Source of the DNA: Eutreptiella sp. 'Long Island Sound 2002'
Lineage: Eukaryota; Euglenozoa; Euglenophyceae; Eutreptiales; Eutreptiaceae
Assembly: GCA_964036045.1 (NCBI GenBank)
Contig: OZ038382.1
Span: 108,584,578 to 108,648,577 of the forward strand
Reading direction: 5' to 3'
DNA length: 64,000 nucleotides
Both the position numbers and the translations under genes were made by a program. The notes under the pieces are model-generated. The model made no database searches and was not told the origin of the DNA. It was given only the letters and a program-made list of their open reading frames with translations. This document shows positions 22,843-32,874 of this stretch, piece by piece (positions within the stretch are counted from its first letter, which is position 1; each line of letters begins with the position of its first letter).

Positions 22843-25800
22843 TCAGTCCCTAGCTTTATTCTTGGAGGCAAGCATCTCAGCGAGCCTCAACAACTCACCA
22901 AGGTTGTTCTGGGACAAGTAGTCAACCAGAACTGAGTTTAGGCGTCCCTCAGGTAGAAAAAATGCAGAGAAGGGCTCCCAGGTGGCCTCTTCGACTCCAA
23001 ACCCTTCCCAGAGGGTGAGGAAGCGCCAACCCTGGCGATAGCGGTGGCGTAGGACAGACTTCACCAGGTAGAAGCCCTCCTTAGCCATCTCCTCGGCGTT
23101 CATGTCGGGGAGTTCACCTTCAACTTCCATAGGGCTGGCAGCCCCTTGTAGGTCCAGAGCGGCGATTTCCTCGTCGTTCAGCTCCCACTCCTCCCCACAG
23201 AGGTCTTCAGGATCATGGTAGCGCTTCAGGTGTTGAGCGGCGCACACCAGGGTCCCCCCTAGACGGGGAGAACACCGCACGGTGATACGGTGTCCATCCA
23301 CAGATAGGATCTTGTACGGCCCGAAGTATGGGTCATCGCTGGTAGAGCGTGGCCAGGCGGGTAGTCGACTGTGGTGCACCAGCACCCAGTCCCCTTCTTG
23401 GTAGGTGGCCGGTACACGGTGCTTGTTCTTCTTGTTCCACTGACGCTCCCTCACTCTCTGGAGCATAGCCTTGGCCTTGTCCACCTTCGCTTGTTGCTCT
23501 TGGACCCATTCACCCACAGAAGAATGGGTGTCCTCTGGATAGGGGGCATGTAGGAACCATGCCGGGCGCCCCATGAATAGCTCATGTGGCGAGTAGCCAG
23601 TAGCTGAACTCTCTTGGGAGTTCATCATCAAGGATATGACGGGGAGTAGTCTCACCCAGTCTCTGGTGCGTTCAGTTTTGCACCATATCCTGACGTTCTC
23701 CTTCAGGACACGAATCTGTCGCTCACACAGGGGGTTGCTCGTGTGAGAGTAGGGAATCCCCGTAGACACCTGGACATTGAGGGACCTCAGGACCCTCTTG
23801 TACCAGCCAGTATCTGAGCGTACTCGTACGTCCTCATCGGAGTTGATCTCCTTGGGCGCCCCATAGACACAAAACCACTCCTCCAGGAGTATCTTGATAG
23901 TCTCCTCTCCGGTAATGTGCTTGGTACATGGGAACACCCTGGTAAACCTGGTCAACCCACAGGTTACCACGAGGGCGAAGTCATAGCCCCCGAACTTCGG
24001 CATCTCCGTGTAGTCCACGTATAGAACACTGTTAGCACAGTGAGGGATGGGCAGGGTCGAGTAGAGACCTCTGTCCCTGATATCCCCTGGTTTACAGGAC
24101 CTGCACGGGCACTTGTGCACGATAGGCAGGAGCGTCTTCCGCAGCTGGTCGTCAGTCCACGTAGTGTGGAACCACTGCTTGAACAGCCTCAGGGTACGGT
24201 CAGCACCCACATGACCACTGGACTCATGGGTCCACTTCAGCAGCGCTGGGACTCGGTCACTAGGCACCACGATGCGGTCCTCGTGCCAGAGGTAGCTCTT
24301 GTCCCGCTTCCACTGGTCTTGGTTGACCAGGAGGGGTTCAAGGCGTTTCTCCAGGCGCCGGTAGATATCAACAAACTCCTGTAGGTACTCCGATTGTTGG
24401 AGTCCATCCAGGGGGCGTATCATGGTCATGTTCAGGTCCAGGTGTACGTCCATACGGCTGAACGCTTCCTTAGCCAGCGCTTCAGACCGGGCACCAATCA
24501 GGGCGTCGAAGTTGTTGCGGCTGATGTAGTCGGCACACTCGTTCTTCACTCCCTGGATATGGTGTACCGTCAGCCGTAGTTGACTGAGGTAGGTCCACCA
24601 GCGACGTAGCTTGGCCTTCTCAGGTGGGGGGCCCTTCTGGAAACTGCGGACCGGTTCTTGGTCGCATAGCCAGACCACAGGGTTACTCCCCAACAGTCGT
24701 GCTTGTGAGGATAGCACCAGCATACCCGCGAGCAGTTCCTGCTCATAAGTGGAGTAGTTCCCTCTGGCCTGGTTCCACTTCCAGTTCCAGTGGCCCAGAG
24801 GTACTAGGACCCACTTGTCGTCAGGGTAGCTGTGCTTGAGGGTTCCATCTCGGTTGAGACCTTCCGTCCCCCATTGGGAAATGGCCGAGTCGAACTCCTC
24901 CTTCTCTAGTGCTTGCCATTGGAACAACGTTCCACCACCGCCCACATTGCTGGCGTCGGTCACCAGGATAATCTCCCCTTGTGCCCTAGGCACGCCCAAG
25001 CACTTAGCGTTGGCTACCTTGTCTTTGAGCTCGTCAAACGCTTGTTGCTCTTGTGGGCCCCAGCGCCAAGTAGTACTCTTCTTGATCAAGTCAGTCAGTA
25101 CCGCGCTGGTGTAGGTGAAGTTTTTGATGTGGCGGCGATAGAAGTTGCACGCCCCAATGAAACTGCGTACATCATGAAGTCCTTTCTTGGGGTCTTCGTG
25201 TCGTACCTTGGCATCCATCAGGGGTTTGGCCTTAGAGGCCGCTGGGGTCCACCACCCATAGCCAACGTCAAACCCCAGGTACTGCATGGTCTCCTGCATG
25301 AACTCACATTTCTCCAGCTTGAGTCGTGTGTGGTTCTCCTGGCAGACCGCAAAGAACTCACCCAAGAGGATTAGGTGATCCTCCTGGGTATTGGTCCCGA
25401 GGCATACATCGTCGATGTGAGCCTCCATCTGGGCCCCACGGGATATGAGCTCCTGCACCTTAGGTCTCCTTCGTAGGATGGACAAGATCTTGTTCATCAG
25501 CTCTTGGAACAGAGCGGGGGCGTTAGCCACGCCGAATGGCATGACTTTCCACTTGAATACCCTCCCCTGAGGGGTGATGAAGGCCAGTAGTTCCTGCGCG
25601 TTGGGCGTCAGGTCCACTTGCCAGAATCCACTTCGCTTGTCCATCTTGGTCTTGTAGCGACAGGAGGCTATCTTCTCCAGGGTAGACTCCATATTGGGAA
25701 TGGACCCTGAGTGGTTCAGCGTCTTCTTGTTCAGCTCTCCATAGTCCACTACCAGCCGTTTGGCTGTAGACCCAGGTTTAGCCACCAGGAAACAGGGGCT

Positions 25801-27771
25801 GCAGTGTAGGGGGTAGTCCCCATCCTTGTACTCCAGGACTAGGCCAGCGTCGATACATTCTTGTATCTGTCGCTCAATCTCGTCGGCCTGCTCTTTAGGA
25901 GCTGGATAGGGTCTCCTCCGGATCTTGTGACCCACGAACTCGGGTTTCAGCTTGAGGTCCATCTGTACCAGCTTGTCGCATGAGGCTGGAGGGGGTAGTT
26001 CTCCGAACACCTCCAGATAGGTCCTTATCAGCTTTTGTACCCGCGGGTCCAGTACCTTGATCTTGTCCTCCATGTCCTCGTCGGAGTGTAAGTTGCTTGC
26101 CCCTTGAATAGACGTCGGGAGGTGGTCCTCCACCGACTCTTCGCCCGCGGTAGCATCCTTCAGCCCTTGGTAGGCATACAGAAGGTCTTGCTCAACCATC
26201 TCCGGTGGACGATGGCAACATAGGCACGCTTTAGGGGGTTCACATACACATTCCTCCGAGAGGTCGTCCTCATCTGGGGTCCTCACATGGGCACCCCATA
26301 CGCTCTTCATGAGCTTGAGATCTACCTCCCTTTGCCAAATGGTGATCTTCTGTTCAAGGTCCTCCTTCAGTTGGGATAGGTCTCCCATACGTCCTTGCTT
26401 CAGTGGCCACGAGCTGCGGGTAGGCTTCGCGTAGCATAGCTTTTTCGCCACCAACTTCCTCTTGGAATCCACATACTCCCTGAGCCTGGATCTAGGGTCC
26501 AGCTCTTCATCTACGGGGTCTTCCACCCTCATGGAGAGTAGGGGTTTTAGTGGGGCGACGTACTCGGCGTTCTCCACTTCTTCCACCGCAGTCTGCACGA
26601 AGAAGGCGTCGTGCTCAGTTTCGTCGTCTGAGTGGATAGAGCTAGGTAGCTCAGATAGTCCACACTCAGAGACTCCATCAGGAACAGGTACATGACGGGG
26701 AGAGTTGGGGGCGTTAGTGTCAGTCACGACGTACTCATCTCCTCCGGGTGTAGTTTCAACAGCATCTTGAGGTCGTAGGCGATCCTTCAAGTCACCCAAG
26801 GCGAGTCCATCGCTTTCTCGTTGTATAGCCTGGACCAGAGTAGGGTCCAGGTCTTCCCAGGGGATGGTGGTAAGACCTCCGTCCACCACGCTGAGCATAC
26901 TCCCCCATCCGGGCTTCCCAATGGGCGTCTTGCGTCCCAGAGGCACGTAGATGGCCTCATCAGGTAACCGCACGGAGCTGATAGTCAGCTTGTCAAGGAG
27001 GGTTCGCCAGTACTCGTTCCCCCCATGGGCTCCCCAATCGGGGGAACACAGGACCATACGGGAACGTTCCAAGGCCACCTTGGTCAGCACCTTCCCCAGT
27101 TCACTGAATCTGGGGTTCCCGTAGGCCATCCCGAAAGAGGGCCAGTAAAATTTGTAGCTGCAGTTCTTCCCCTTGCTGCAGTATAGGTCCAGTACATGCT
27201 GCTTGTCGCTGGCGAACAGTTCCACACTTAGGTCTTCTCGAGAGTAATGCAACTCCTTCAGACCTTGGTCTAGGACTTCCCCCAATAGTTGATAGTCCTC
27301 AGTTTTGGAGGCCGCCATCATGTTCGAGGGCTCCTCCTTCGATAGTCTCAGGTAACTCGAGGTATGTTCCGACTGCTCCAGTGGCACAGACTCTCTGCCA
27401 CTGCCGTGGTCCACGTACAGGAGGTAGGGCGCTTGCAGCGTCAGGGATTGTATCTGGGAGTGCTGCACGAAGAAGTCAGTACCCAGTACAAAGTCGAAGG
27501 CATCAGTGTCCATCACATAGAACCGATGGGCGATAGTCTTGGAGCCCATAGGTACCTCCACTTCGCAGTCCCCGCAGCTGTGCACCACATGTCCATCCCC
27601 CATCCGTATAGCGGCGGTGGTCATGGTGTTCTTCAGGCTCCCACAAGGTAAAATTTTCTTGGCCACTATCGATATTGTGGCTCCAGTATCCAGTACCCCC
27701 AGGTATTCACGTCCCCCTAGTCGGATACGTACCCAAAACACCAGGTCTTGGGTGCCACCAGAGCGTCCCCG
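22843..27771 (-). CDS. pol: Ty3-B pol: PR, LFAS domain, RT, RNase H, integrase, chromodomain
   Basis: An open frame of ~1,640 codons from the gag stop. In order: aspartic protease (LDTGAT at 27679-27690, LGTDFF); LFAS domain (VELFASDKQH, YGNPRFSEL, LCSPDWGAHGG); acidic linker with a cysteine cluster (CVCEPPKACLCC); RT (LVVDYGELN, MDKRSGFWQVDL, HIDD at 25408-25419 in place of YVDD); RNase H (LVTDASN); integrase with H-H-C-C finger (HESSGH, CPCRSC) and DDE residues in YVDYTEM, NSDED and NPLCERQ; chromodomain (FLTLWEGFG, ATWEPF). No ATG precedes the protease; the first GTG is at 27741. Expression is therefore probably as a Gag-Pol fusion by UGA readthrough. No breaks seen, so it may be active. 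Confidence 0.93.
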   Translation of the reverse strand, partial: RGRSGGTQDLVFWVRIRLGGREYLGVLDTGATISIVAKKILPCGSLKNTMTTAAIRMGDGHVVHSCGDCEVEVPMGSKTIAHRFYVMDTDAFDFVLGTDFFVQHSQIQSLTLQAPYLLYVDHGSGRESVPLEQSEHTSSYLRLSKEEPSNMMAASKTEDYQLLGEVLDQGLKELHYSREDLSVELFASDKQHVLDLYCSKGKNCSYKFYWPSFGMAYGNPRFSELGKVLTKVALERSRMVLCSPDWGAHGGNEYWRTLLDKLTISSVRLPDEAIYVPLGRKTPIGKPGWGSMLSVVDGGLTTIPWEDLDPTLVQAIQRESDGLALGDLKDRLRPQDAVETTPGGDEYVVTDTNAPNSPRHVPVPDGVSECGLSELPSSIHSDDETEHDAFFVQTAVEEVENAEYVAPLKPLLSMRVEDPVDEELDPRSRLREYVDSKRKLVAKKLCYAKPTRSSWPLKQGRMGDLSQLKEDLEQKITIWQREVDLKLMKSVWGAHVRTPDEDDLSEECVCEPPKACLCCHRPPEMVEQDLLYAYQGLKDATAGEESVEDHLPTSIQGASNLHSDEDMEDKIKVLDPRVQKLIRTYLEVFGELPPPASCDKLVQMDLKLKPEFVGHKIRRRPYPAPKEQADEIERQIQECIDAGLVLEYKDGDYPLHCSPCFLVAKPGSTAKRLVVDYGELNKKTLNHSGSIPNMESTLEKIASCRYKTKMDKRSGFWQVDLTPNAQELLAFITPQGRVFKWKVMPFGVANAPALFQELMNKILSILRRRPKVQELISRGAQMEAHIDDVCLGTNTQEDHLILLGEFFAVCQENHTRLKLEKCEFMQETMQYLGFDVGYGWWTPAASKAKPLMDAKVRHEDPKKGLHDVRSFIGACNFYRRHIKNFTYTSAVLTDLIKKSTTWRWGPQEQQAFDELKDKVANAKCLGVPRAQGEIILVTDASNVGGGGTLFQWQALEKEEFDSAISQWGTEGLNRDGTLKHSYPDDKWVLVPLGHWNWKWNQARGNYSTYEQELLAGMLVLSSQARLLGSNPVVWLCDQEPVRSFQKGPPPEKAKLRRWWTYLSQLRLTVHHIQGVKNECADYISRNNFDALIGARSEALAKEAFSRMDVHLDLNMTMIRPLDGLQQSEYLQEFVDIYRRLEKRLEPLLVNQDQWKRDKSYLWHEDRIVVPSDRVPALLKWTHESSGHVGADRTLRLFKQWFHTTWTDDQLRKTLLPIVHKCPCRSCKPGDIRDRGLYSTLPIPHCANSVLYVDYTEMPKFGGYDFALVVTCGLTRFTRVFPCTKHITGEETIKILLEEWFCVYGAPKEINSDEDVRVRSDTGWYKRVLRSLNVQVSTGIPYSHTSNPLCERQIRVLKENVRIWCKTERTRDWVRLLPVISLMMNSQESSATGYSPHELFMGRPAWFLHAPYPEDTHSSVGEWVQEQQAKVDKAKAMLQRVRERQWNKKNKHRVPATYQEGDWVLVHHSRLPAWPRSTSDDPYFGPYKILSVDGHRITVRCSPRLGGTLVCAAQHLKRYHDPEDLCGEEWELNDEEIAALDLQGAASPMEVEGELPDMNAEEMAKEGFYLVKSVLRHRYRQGWRFLTLWEGFGVEEATWEPFSAFFLPEGRLNSVLVDYLSQNNLGELLRLAEMLASKNKARD

Positions 27772-27780
27772 TCAGAACTC
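27735..27780 (-). promoter_or_regulatory. Ty3-B gag/pol UGA-CGG readthrough site with stem-loop
   Basis: The gag stop is TTC TGA CGG GGA, and the same frame then runs open through pol. UGA followed by CGG is a known leaky-stop context in plant RNA viruses. About 18 bases downstream, ACCCAA and TTGGGT can pair across an 11-base loop. The stop, the CGG and both stem arms are kept in Ty3-C and Ty3-D. Confidence 0.7.
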
Positions 27781-30273
27781 CGCGGGACAGGTCACCTCGA
27801 ACCCCTTGTTCCGCAATTTGCGGGCCATCCTCATGAAACGGCTTCTCTTCTTGGCGTTGCCGTCGTCACCACCTTCATGCTCACGCTTGGCTCCTTGTTC
27901 TTGCTGGGCCTGCGTCTGTGAGCGTGTGGTAGGTCCAGACTGCCCTCCAGAGGGCTCGGAGTTCCCCCCTGGATTAGGGTTGGGGTTACCTCCGTTCTTG
28001 TCCTTGTTCTTGTTGTCGTTCTGGCGGTTAGCGCCTCCTCCTCGTCCGCCTTGACCCTTGTCTTGACCACCTTGACCACGTCCTTTCGACTTGCCCTTGC
28101 CGGAGTCGTTGCCTTTGGCCTTGCCTCCACCTTTGCCTGAGCTTTTGCCAGGATCTTCCCCCTTAAGCTTCGCCGATAGGCGTTGCTTATGGTAGCACTC
28201 GTCCTCATAGTGCTTCCGCTTACCGCAGAATGCACACGTGATGGTGCAGCGGTAATGATCCGGCATCTTCACCTTGGCGCCGGTGATCTTTTCCTGCTGC
28301 TTCCCCTGGACAACAAAGCAGTCTCGCTGCTCGCAGTCGGAGGCATGCTGCAGGTGGCCCTGTTCATCTCTGGCATCACACCAGAATAGCTCCTTCACGT
28401 TCTCCATTAGGCGGGCGTGGGCGTGTTTGGGGGTAGTCCCCTGCCCAGGTCGGGACCCTTGGTACCCTTTGCCTCCAGAACCTCCACCACCAGGACGGTA
28501 GTGGTTCAGTTGTTGGTCGCTCTCCTTCTCCAGCGCCATCTCCAGGAGCAGCACGCATAGATCCTCGTAGCGGAGGGATCTAGCTTTGCGCTCAGCCGTC
28601 AGACGGCACTCGTCCCATAGCTCACGGGGGAGCTTGGAGCACAACCAAAACAGCAGGTCGTCGCTGCTGTAGGAACCGGGCGTCAGTCGTCCAGCCCAGT
28701 GGTCCAGGTCCGCCAACAGCTCGGAGACCCTGCCGGGTTTGGGGTTGTTGGGCAGGACGGGCAGGTTCTGGATCTCGGCCCTGATGGAGAGGTCGGTCTC
28801 GTAGGTTGGGTACTGCCTCTCCAGGGCAACCAACACGTCGGCAAAGGTGGCGGAGTTGGTGACGATCTGCCTGACCTGCTTCTCCAGGTACTTCGTCTTG
28901 CAGCACTGCAGGAGCAGGTCGCACTTCACTCGCCCACTCGCGTGGGTTTGGCCGGTCAGTCGTAGGAACCGGCCAAAGTTCTCAGCGAACTCGCTGAGGT
29001 CCTTGCCTGTGAATTCAGGCAGGTTCACCACTATCTTGGAGGTGGCAATGGCCTTCGCCTCCTGAGCTCGGCGTCCTTCAGGGCGTCGGGTCTTCTTCTT
29101 CTTCTTCTTCTTCTTCTTACCCTTGGAGTCCTCGGGGTCCTCAGGGTCTTCGTCATCCGATGGCGAAGAAGAAGTCATCGAAGGCGGCCCATCATCGGAG
29201 GGGTCTCCGCCTAGATCACTGGAGCCATAAGGCTCCACGTCCACCATAGCCCTTAGGGCTGTCAGCCCCAGCTGGTCCAGCTCGGCCCTCGTCGAGTTCG
29301 TCACGTGACTGTAGGGCGGCTGGGCTGTCCTCGGGACGAACGGGCTTCTTGGTACTGCTGCAGGAGTCGGCATCGGTCGGCTCCTCAGGCTCCCCAGGGT
29401 ATTCGTCAACCCTGCCGCCAGGTGGTTAGCCTGTACTCGGTGGGGTGACATCCCCACTGTCGTAGGTGACGCATGGGACGGGATCATCAGGGGCTGCAGC
29501 TTCTCCCTGATCTCTTGCGTGAGGTCGCTCACGATTTTCGAAGTGGCTCCTTGGAGCACCTCGTTGATCTCCGACCGCGTCAGGGACCTGTTGGAGGATC
29601 TTCCCGATCCTCTACTCCTGCCTCCCAGAGACTCTGGTCCTCTCCTCAACCCACTCAGGGGTGCATACCCAGGTGTACACCCAGGAGCATACCCAGGAAC
29701 TTCCATGTAGGTTCCCGTGGCGTGGAGTGGATGGGGATGGTCAGCCGCATACCAACGCGGCGCAGAGCTGGAAGCCACCGGCTCACTGGCAGTAGTTGCC
29801 TCAAGGAGCGCAGTGGTAGGTGGGCCCATGCCATAGGCGGGGTAGTGAGGCATGCCAGTAAAGCCTGTGCCCTCTGCCATAGGCTGGTTGGTTGTGGAAG
29901 TGGATGTAGCGGCGGCTGGGTGTGTGGTGGTTATGGGAGAGGGTGATGCTTGTAGGCCAGAAGCGCTTGGTGCGCCTTCGAATGTAGGGATATCCGTCGG
30001 GTCTTGCCCTTGCTCCTCTCCTTCGTCTGCTCCTTCTCCAGCATCCTTCTCGCTCTCGTTTCCTCTCTTCCTCTTCACAGGCTGAGGCTGAGAGACCATT
30101 TCCTTCACCGACAGGGCCCCAAAGGCCGTCTGGAGGCCATCCAAGGAGTCCTCCGCCGTATCCATTGGCCCATGTAAGGGCTCCACCGAAGGTACAGCGT
30201 CAGGCGCCGGCCTTGCCGGTGTCTCTGGCGCTGGCGCTGTGTTCACCTCGGCGTCCACTCTTCCTGGATCCAT
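27772..30273 (-). CDS. gag: Ty3-B gag polyprotein
   Basis: 833 residues starting at ATG 30271-30273, about 85 bases after the PBS. It has a proline/alanine-rich N-terminus, a basic KRKRG stretch, an Arg/Ser-rich segment, then an acidic run and a poly-lysine tract (encoded near 29091-29120). A capsid-like region follows (KIVVNLPEFTGKDLSEF, FGRFLRLTGQTH, VLVALERQYPTYETDL). A classic zinc knuckle CX2CX4HX4C (CAFCGKRKHYEDEC) lies at about 28190-28240, before a Gly/Lys/Asn-rich RNA-binding tail. It ends in TGA with pol in the same frame. It would form the virus-like particle and bind the RNA. Confidence 0.9.
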   Translation of the reverse strand: MDPGRVDAEVNTAPAPETPARPAPDAVPSVEPLHGPMDTAEDSLDGLQTAFGALSVKEMVSQPQPVKRKRGNESEKDAGEGADEGEEQGQDPTDIPTFEGAPSASGLQASPSPITTTHPAAATSTSTTNQPMAEGTGFTGMPHYPAYGMGPPTTALLEATTASEPVASSSAPRWYAADHPHPLHATGTYMEVPGYAPGCTPGYAPLSGLRRGPESLGGRSRGSGRSSNRSLTRSEINEVLQGATSKIVSDLTQEIREKLQPLMIPSHASPTTVGMSPHRVQANHLAAGLTNTLGSLRSRPMPTPAAVPRSPFVPRTAQPPYSHVTNSTRAELDQLGLTALRAMVDVEPYGSSDLGGDPSDDGPPSMTSSSPSDDEDPEDPEDSKGKKKKKKKKKTRRPEGRRAQEAKAIATSKIVVNLPEFTGKDLSEFAENFGRFLRLTGQTHASGRVKCDLLLQCCKTKYLEKQVRQIVTNSATFADVLVALERQYPTYETDLSIRAEIQNLPVLPNNPKPGRVSELLADLDHWAGRLTPGSYSSDDLLFWLCSKLPRELWDECRLTAERKARSLRYEDLCVLLLEMALEKESDQQLNHYRPGGGGSGGKGYQGSRPGQGTTPKHAHARLMENVKELFWCDARDEQGHLQHASDCEQRDCFVVQGKQQEKITGAKVKMPDHYRCTITCAFCGKRKHYEDECYHKQRLSAKLKGEDPGKSSGKGGGKAKGNDSGKGKSKGRGQGGQDKGQGGRGGGANRQNDNKNKDKNGGNPNPNPGGNSEPSGGQSGPTTRSQTQAQQEQGAKREHEGGDDGNAKKRSRFMRMARKLRNKGFEVTCPAEF

Positions 30274-30358
30274 CTTAATCCACCCTTCTGCTTTTGTTTG
30301 CCTGCTCGGAGCACTGGTTGTACGGCGCGGGGTCGCTGCCGGTGCACAGAGACAGGCT

Positions 30359-30371
30359 GCCTCTGCTACCA
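30359..30371 (-). promoter_or_regulatory. Ty3-B primer-binding site (initiator tRNA-Met type)
   Basis: In element sense TGGTAGCAGAGGC follows the 5' LTR; its first T coincides with the last LTR base. It is identical to the Ty3-A PBS. Confidence 0.8.
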
Positions 30372-31187
30372 GAAAAGTTTATAGTGTTTTCAGCACTGTG
30401 TTTTTGCTTCTCCTGCTGCTTGTTGTTGCTGTAGGGTGTCCTGCTGCTGGTTTTGGATGATGAAAAGCTTTTGTTTGATGAAATACAGTAAAGCCAACTC
30501 AATCCAGGATAGCCCAAGCCAACAGTATGCAAAGAGAACGTAATTCAGGATCAAAGCATGAAGGGCTGCAGTGTAAACAGTGCAAGATGATTAGGTATTC
30601 ACAGAAACTGCAACTCAGGATACAAATGAATGCATATTCACAGAGATAGCTGAAATGTTTTGGGAAAAGAGTTAGAAAACTGCCTCAGGATCACTCTCTC
30701 TCCATAGTGCCATCTTAGGAGATGTGCACTCTTTGTTTTGGGTCCCATATGTGCTGAGGTGGCATGGTATGTGGCGATGAGGTCACTGCCATGTCACATG
30801 GGATCTTCCTACTCAGTTGGGATCTTCCTACTTAGTTAGGCTGACCGGGAATTGAACCCAGGACCTCTCAAAAAGAGGTGCCTAACCCCCTATGGTGCAT
30901 ACCACTAGGGCAGATGAGTATTCATGGAAAAACATAGATAAATTCATAGGTTCTACCTTAGGTATGTCAGTGCTCAGTCAACTCAGGAAAAGATGTTTTA
31001 CCTCTGATTGAAAGGGGATTAAGGGGTCCACTCCATGTCCTGATTGGGTGTTTGGTTCCATAGGTCAAAATGTGTTCTCACCACTTTTGGCTGGACCAAT
31101 ACTAAGATAAAAATGCATGGATGCTCAGTGCATCTCTAATACAACTAGAGTATGTCCCAAAGCAATGGAAACGCACTTTTTCTTACT
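30371..31187 (-). repeat. Ty3-B 5' LTR
   Basis: 817 bp, the partner of 19761-20577. TATAA-like sequence lies near the end in element sense (CACTATAAACTTTTCT). The right flank is the target duplication CTCAG (31188-31192). Confidence 0.92.
30839..30916 (-). other. tRNA-like sequence inside Ty3-B 5' LTR
   Basis: Same as the segment at 20229-20306, with intact B box GGTTCAATTCC and the ACCTC/GAGGT hairpin. As part of the 5' LTR it lies upstream of gag. Confidence 0.6.
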
Positions 31188-31192
31188 CTCAG
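31188..31192. repeat. Target-site duplication of Ty3-B (partner 19756-19760)
   Basis: CTCAG on both sides of Ty3-B. The uninterrupted site in the Ty3-A 5' LTR (8927-8931) reads GCGCCTCAGTCTCAAG, confirming the exact insertion point. Confidence 0.93.
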
Positions 31193-32870
31193 TCTCAAGT
31201 TAATTAAGGAAGCATCAAACGCCTTCGGTGCGCACACATGCCCGGTGTAGCAAGGGAAAAGGGTCAAGAGGGTATGAAGTGATATATAACTCTTGGACCG
31301 TGCACCCGAATATTCTAATGCGACTCTCGAGTGTGCCGCATGAGTGTTGGGGTTGCATAGCAACTTTCCTTGGGTTCCTACGCATTTTTAACGTGAAGTT
31401 ATGTCAATGGAGGGACATGGCATATCATGGTGGGAGCCATATTTTGAGGGTATGTGTTGTATGCATGGTATATGTTTGATATGCTCACGCCCATGTTATA
31501 GATCTTCGTGTGGCCGAAGAGATGGGGAGCCATACGTGACAAGGGTTTTGCCCATGTCCCAATTGTGGAATTCAAAGCGCTAGACCAAGTCTACCGCGTA
31601 TGTATTGCTCATGGTAGGTTTGACAAAGAGATCCATGGGTGCACTCCCATTTTCATGGGGCATGTAGATATTAGTGGCGAAGGTATCTCCATGCGCCCGA
31701 TTGGGGATCCAAGTGGGGGAATTGTTCGTAAATGGTTCGAATCATTTGTGTATTGAATCATAAGCGGATATCATGGGTGAGCATAGAGATATACTATCAT
31801 GACAACTTTGTGTTTGGTCACATTTTCATGTTTTTGACCTCAATTTTGCTCATTTTTGCGTTTTGTGTACTTACCTGGTCAGCAAACAGCAAGAAGCCTA
31901 TGGAGAGTCGAACCATGGTATGTTGTTCATATGTTGGCATATGCTTTGGAGTTGAACACCACCATATGTCGGATCGTGTACTCCATTTGGCTTGGCGCAC
32001 GAAGGATCACAGGAATTGGTCTCAAGATCATGGGCTGACTTGGGCAGTGCGTGGCGCCCATATCCGAAGGGGTTTCGAGGCTAAAGTGGGATGTACATGG
32101 GCATTGACCTTTGGTCTCTATCCTTCATGAATACTAGACTTCGATTCCATGCATGCTTTGAGCCTTCGGAAAAGTGGTAACCTCAATTTTGAGCATATAT
32201 GTGATATATGGCCAATATGGTGTGAATTGGCAGTTTTTTGGCATGTTATGAGTTCAAACTCATAGGTCATTCCTCTAAGCCCATTCGACTCCAAGTCCAT
32301 CCAAGTTTATGTCAGGGTAGGACATGGTCCTGAGTGCCACTCTAGGCCATGACACGCCACCTCCCCTATTGGGCTAGGATTTAGAGGCTTGGGAGTGAAC
32401 ACATTTTTGGGGTTTATGTAGAGACTTGTGACACATGGCATTCAGCCATCTCATTTGACCTGGTTCAGGGCAATATGTTGGTGAGTCAAGGGAAGGTCTT
32501 GAGTCCAGGGAATGAGGGGTTTATGGCTGTGTAGGTGTATGTTTACCTCTTTCCCCAACTTTGCTTTATTTGTGTTCATATGCCAATTTCAGGGCTTTCT
32601 TCCTTGGTGCAATTCTTGTACATGCCCGCCATCGTGAAACAATCGATGTGCTGAACGAAAGCCCGCAGCCTGATTTGGATTGTGAATTGGGTTATTGCTG
32701 TACTTGTGGGATCTGGTTGCCATTTAGGGTTGAAGGAGGATTTTATTTTCTATATTTTTGGATTTGGACCCTGGAAATTGAGGAATGCAATCGTTGATCT
32801 GGAGTAAATCAGCAGGGGTTACAGGCGGAAGGGGCACAGCGGGGGCCGGTCCTGGTAGGGACCTTCTTTA
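31193..32870 (+). repeat. Ty3-A 3' LTR, second segment
   Basis: Matches 8932-10611 and ends CTTTA at 32870, the same end as the 5' LTR. The flanking AAAG at 32871-32874 pairs with 8252-8255 as the target duplication of Ty3-A. Confidence 0.9.
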
Positions 32871-32874
32871 AAAG

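Larger units (their letters stand above)
19761..31187 (-). mobile_element. Ty3-B: near-intact chromodomain LTR retrotransposon
   Basis: An 11,427-bp minus-strand element with 817-bp LTRs at both ends, PBS, gag, pol and polypurine tract, flanked by a perfect 5-bp duplication CTCAG. The LTRs differ at about two sites by eye (near 19780 and 19930), so the insertion is recent. Gag and pol are uninterrupted apart from the UGA between them. It lies inside the 3' LTR of Ty3-A. The LTR ends are AGTAAG...TTTTCT in element sense, not TG...CA. Confidence 0.92.
8256..32870 (+). mobile_element. Ty3-A: chromovirus-like LTR retrotransposon with nested Ty3-B
   Basis: It has two ~2,356-bp LTRs (8256-10611; 19084-19760 plus 31193-32870), a PBS at 10612, gag, pol with PR-RT-RH-IN-chromodomain, and a polypurine tract at 19073. 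It is flanked by AAAG (8252-8255 and 32871-32874). Excluding Ty3-B and its duplicated CTCAG, the element is about 13.2 kb. In the first 676 bp the LTR pair shows roughly twenty differences by eye, so it is older than Ty3-B. Pol has two frameshifts and gag two in-frame TGAs, so this copy is unlikely to be autonomous. Confidence 0.85.
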
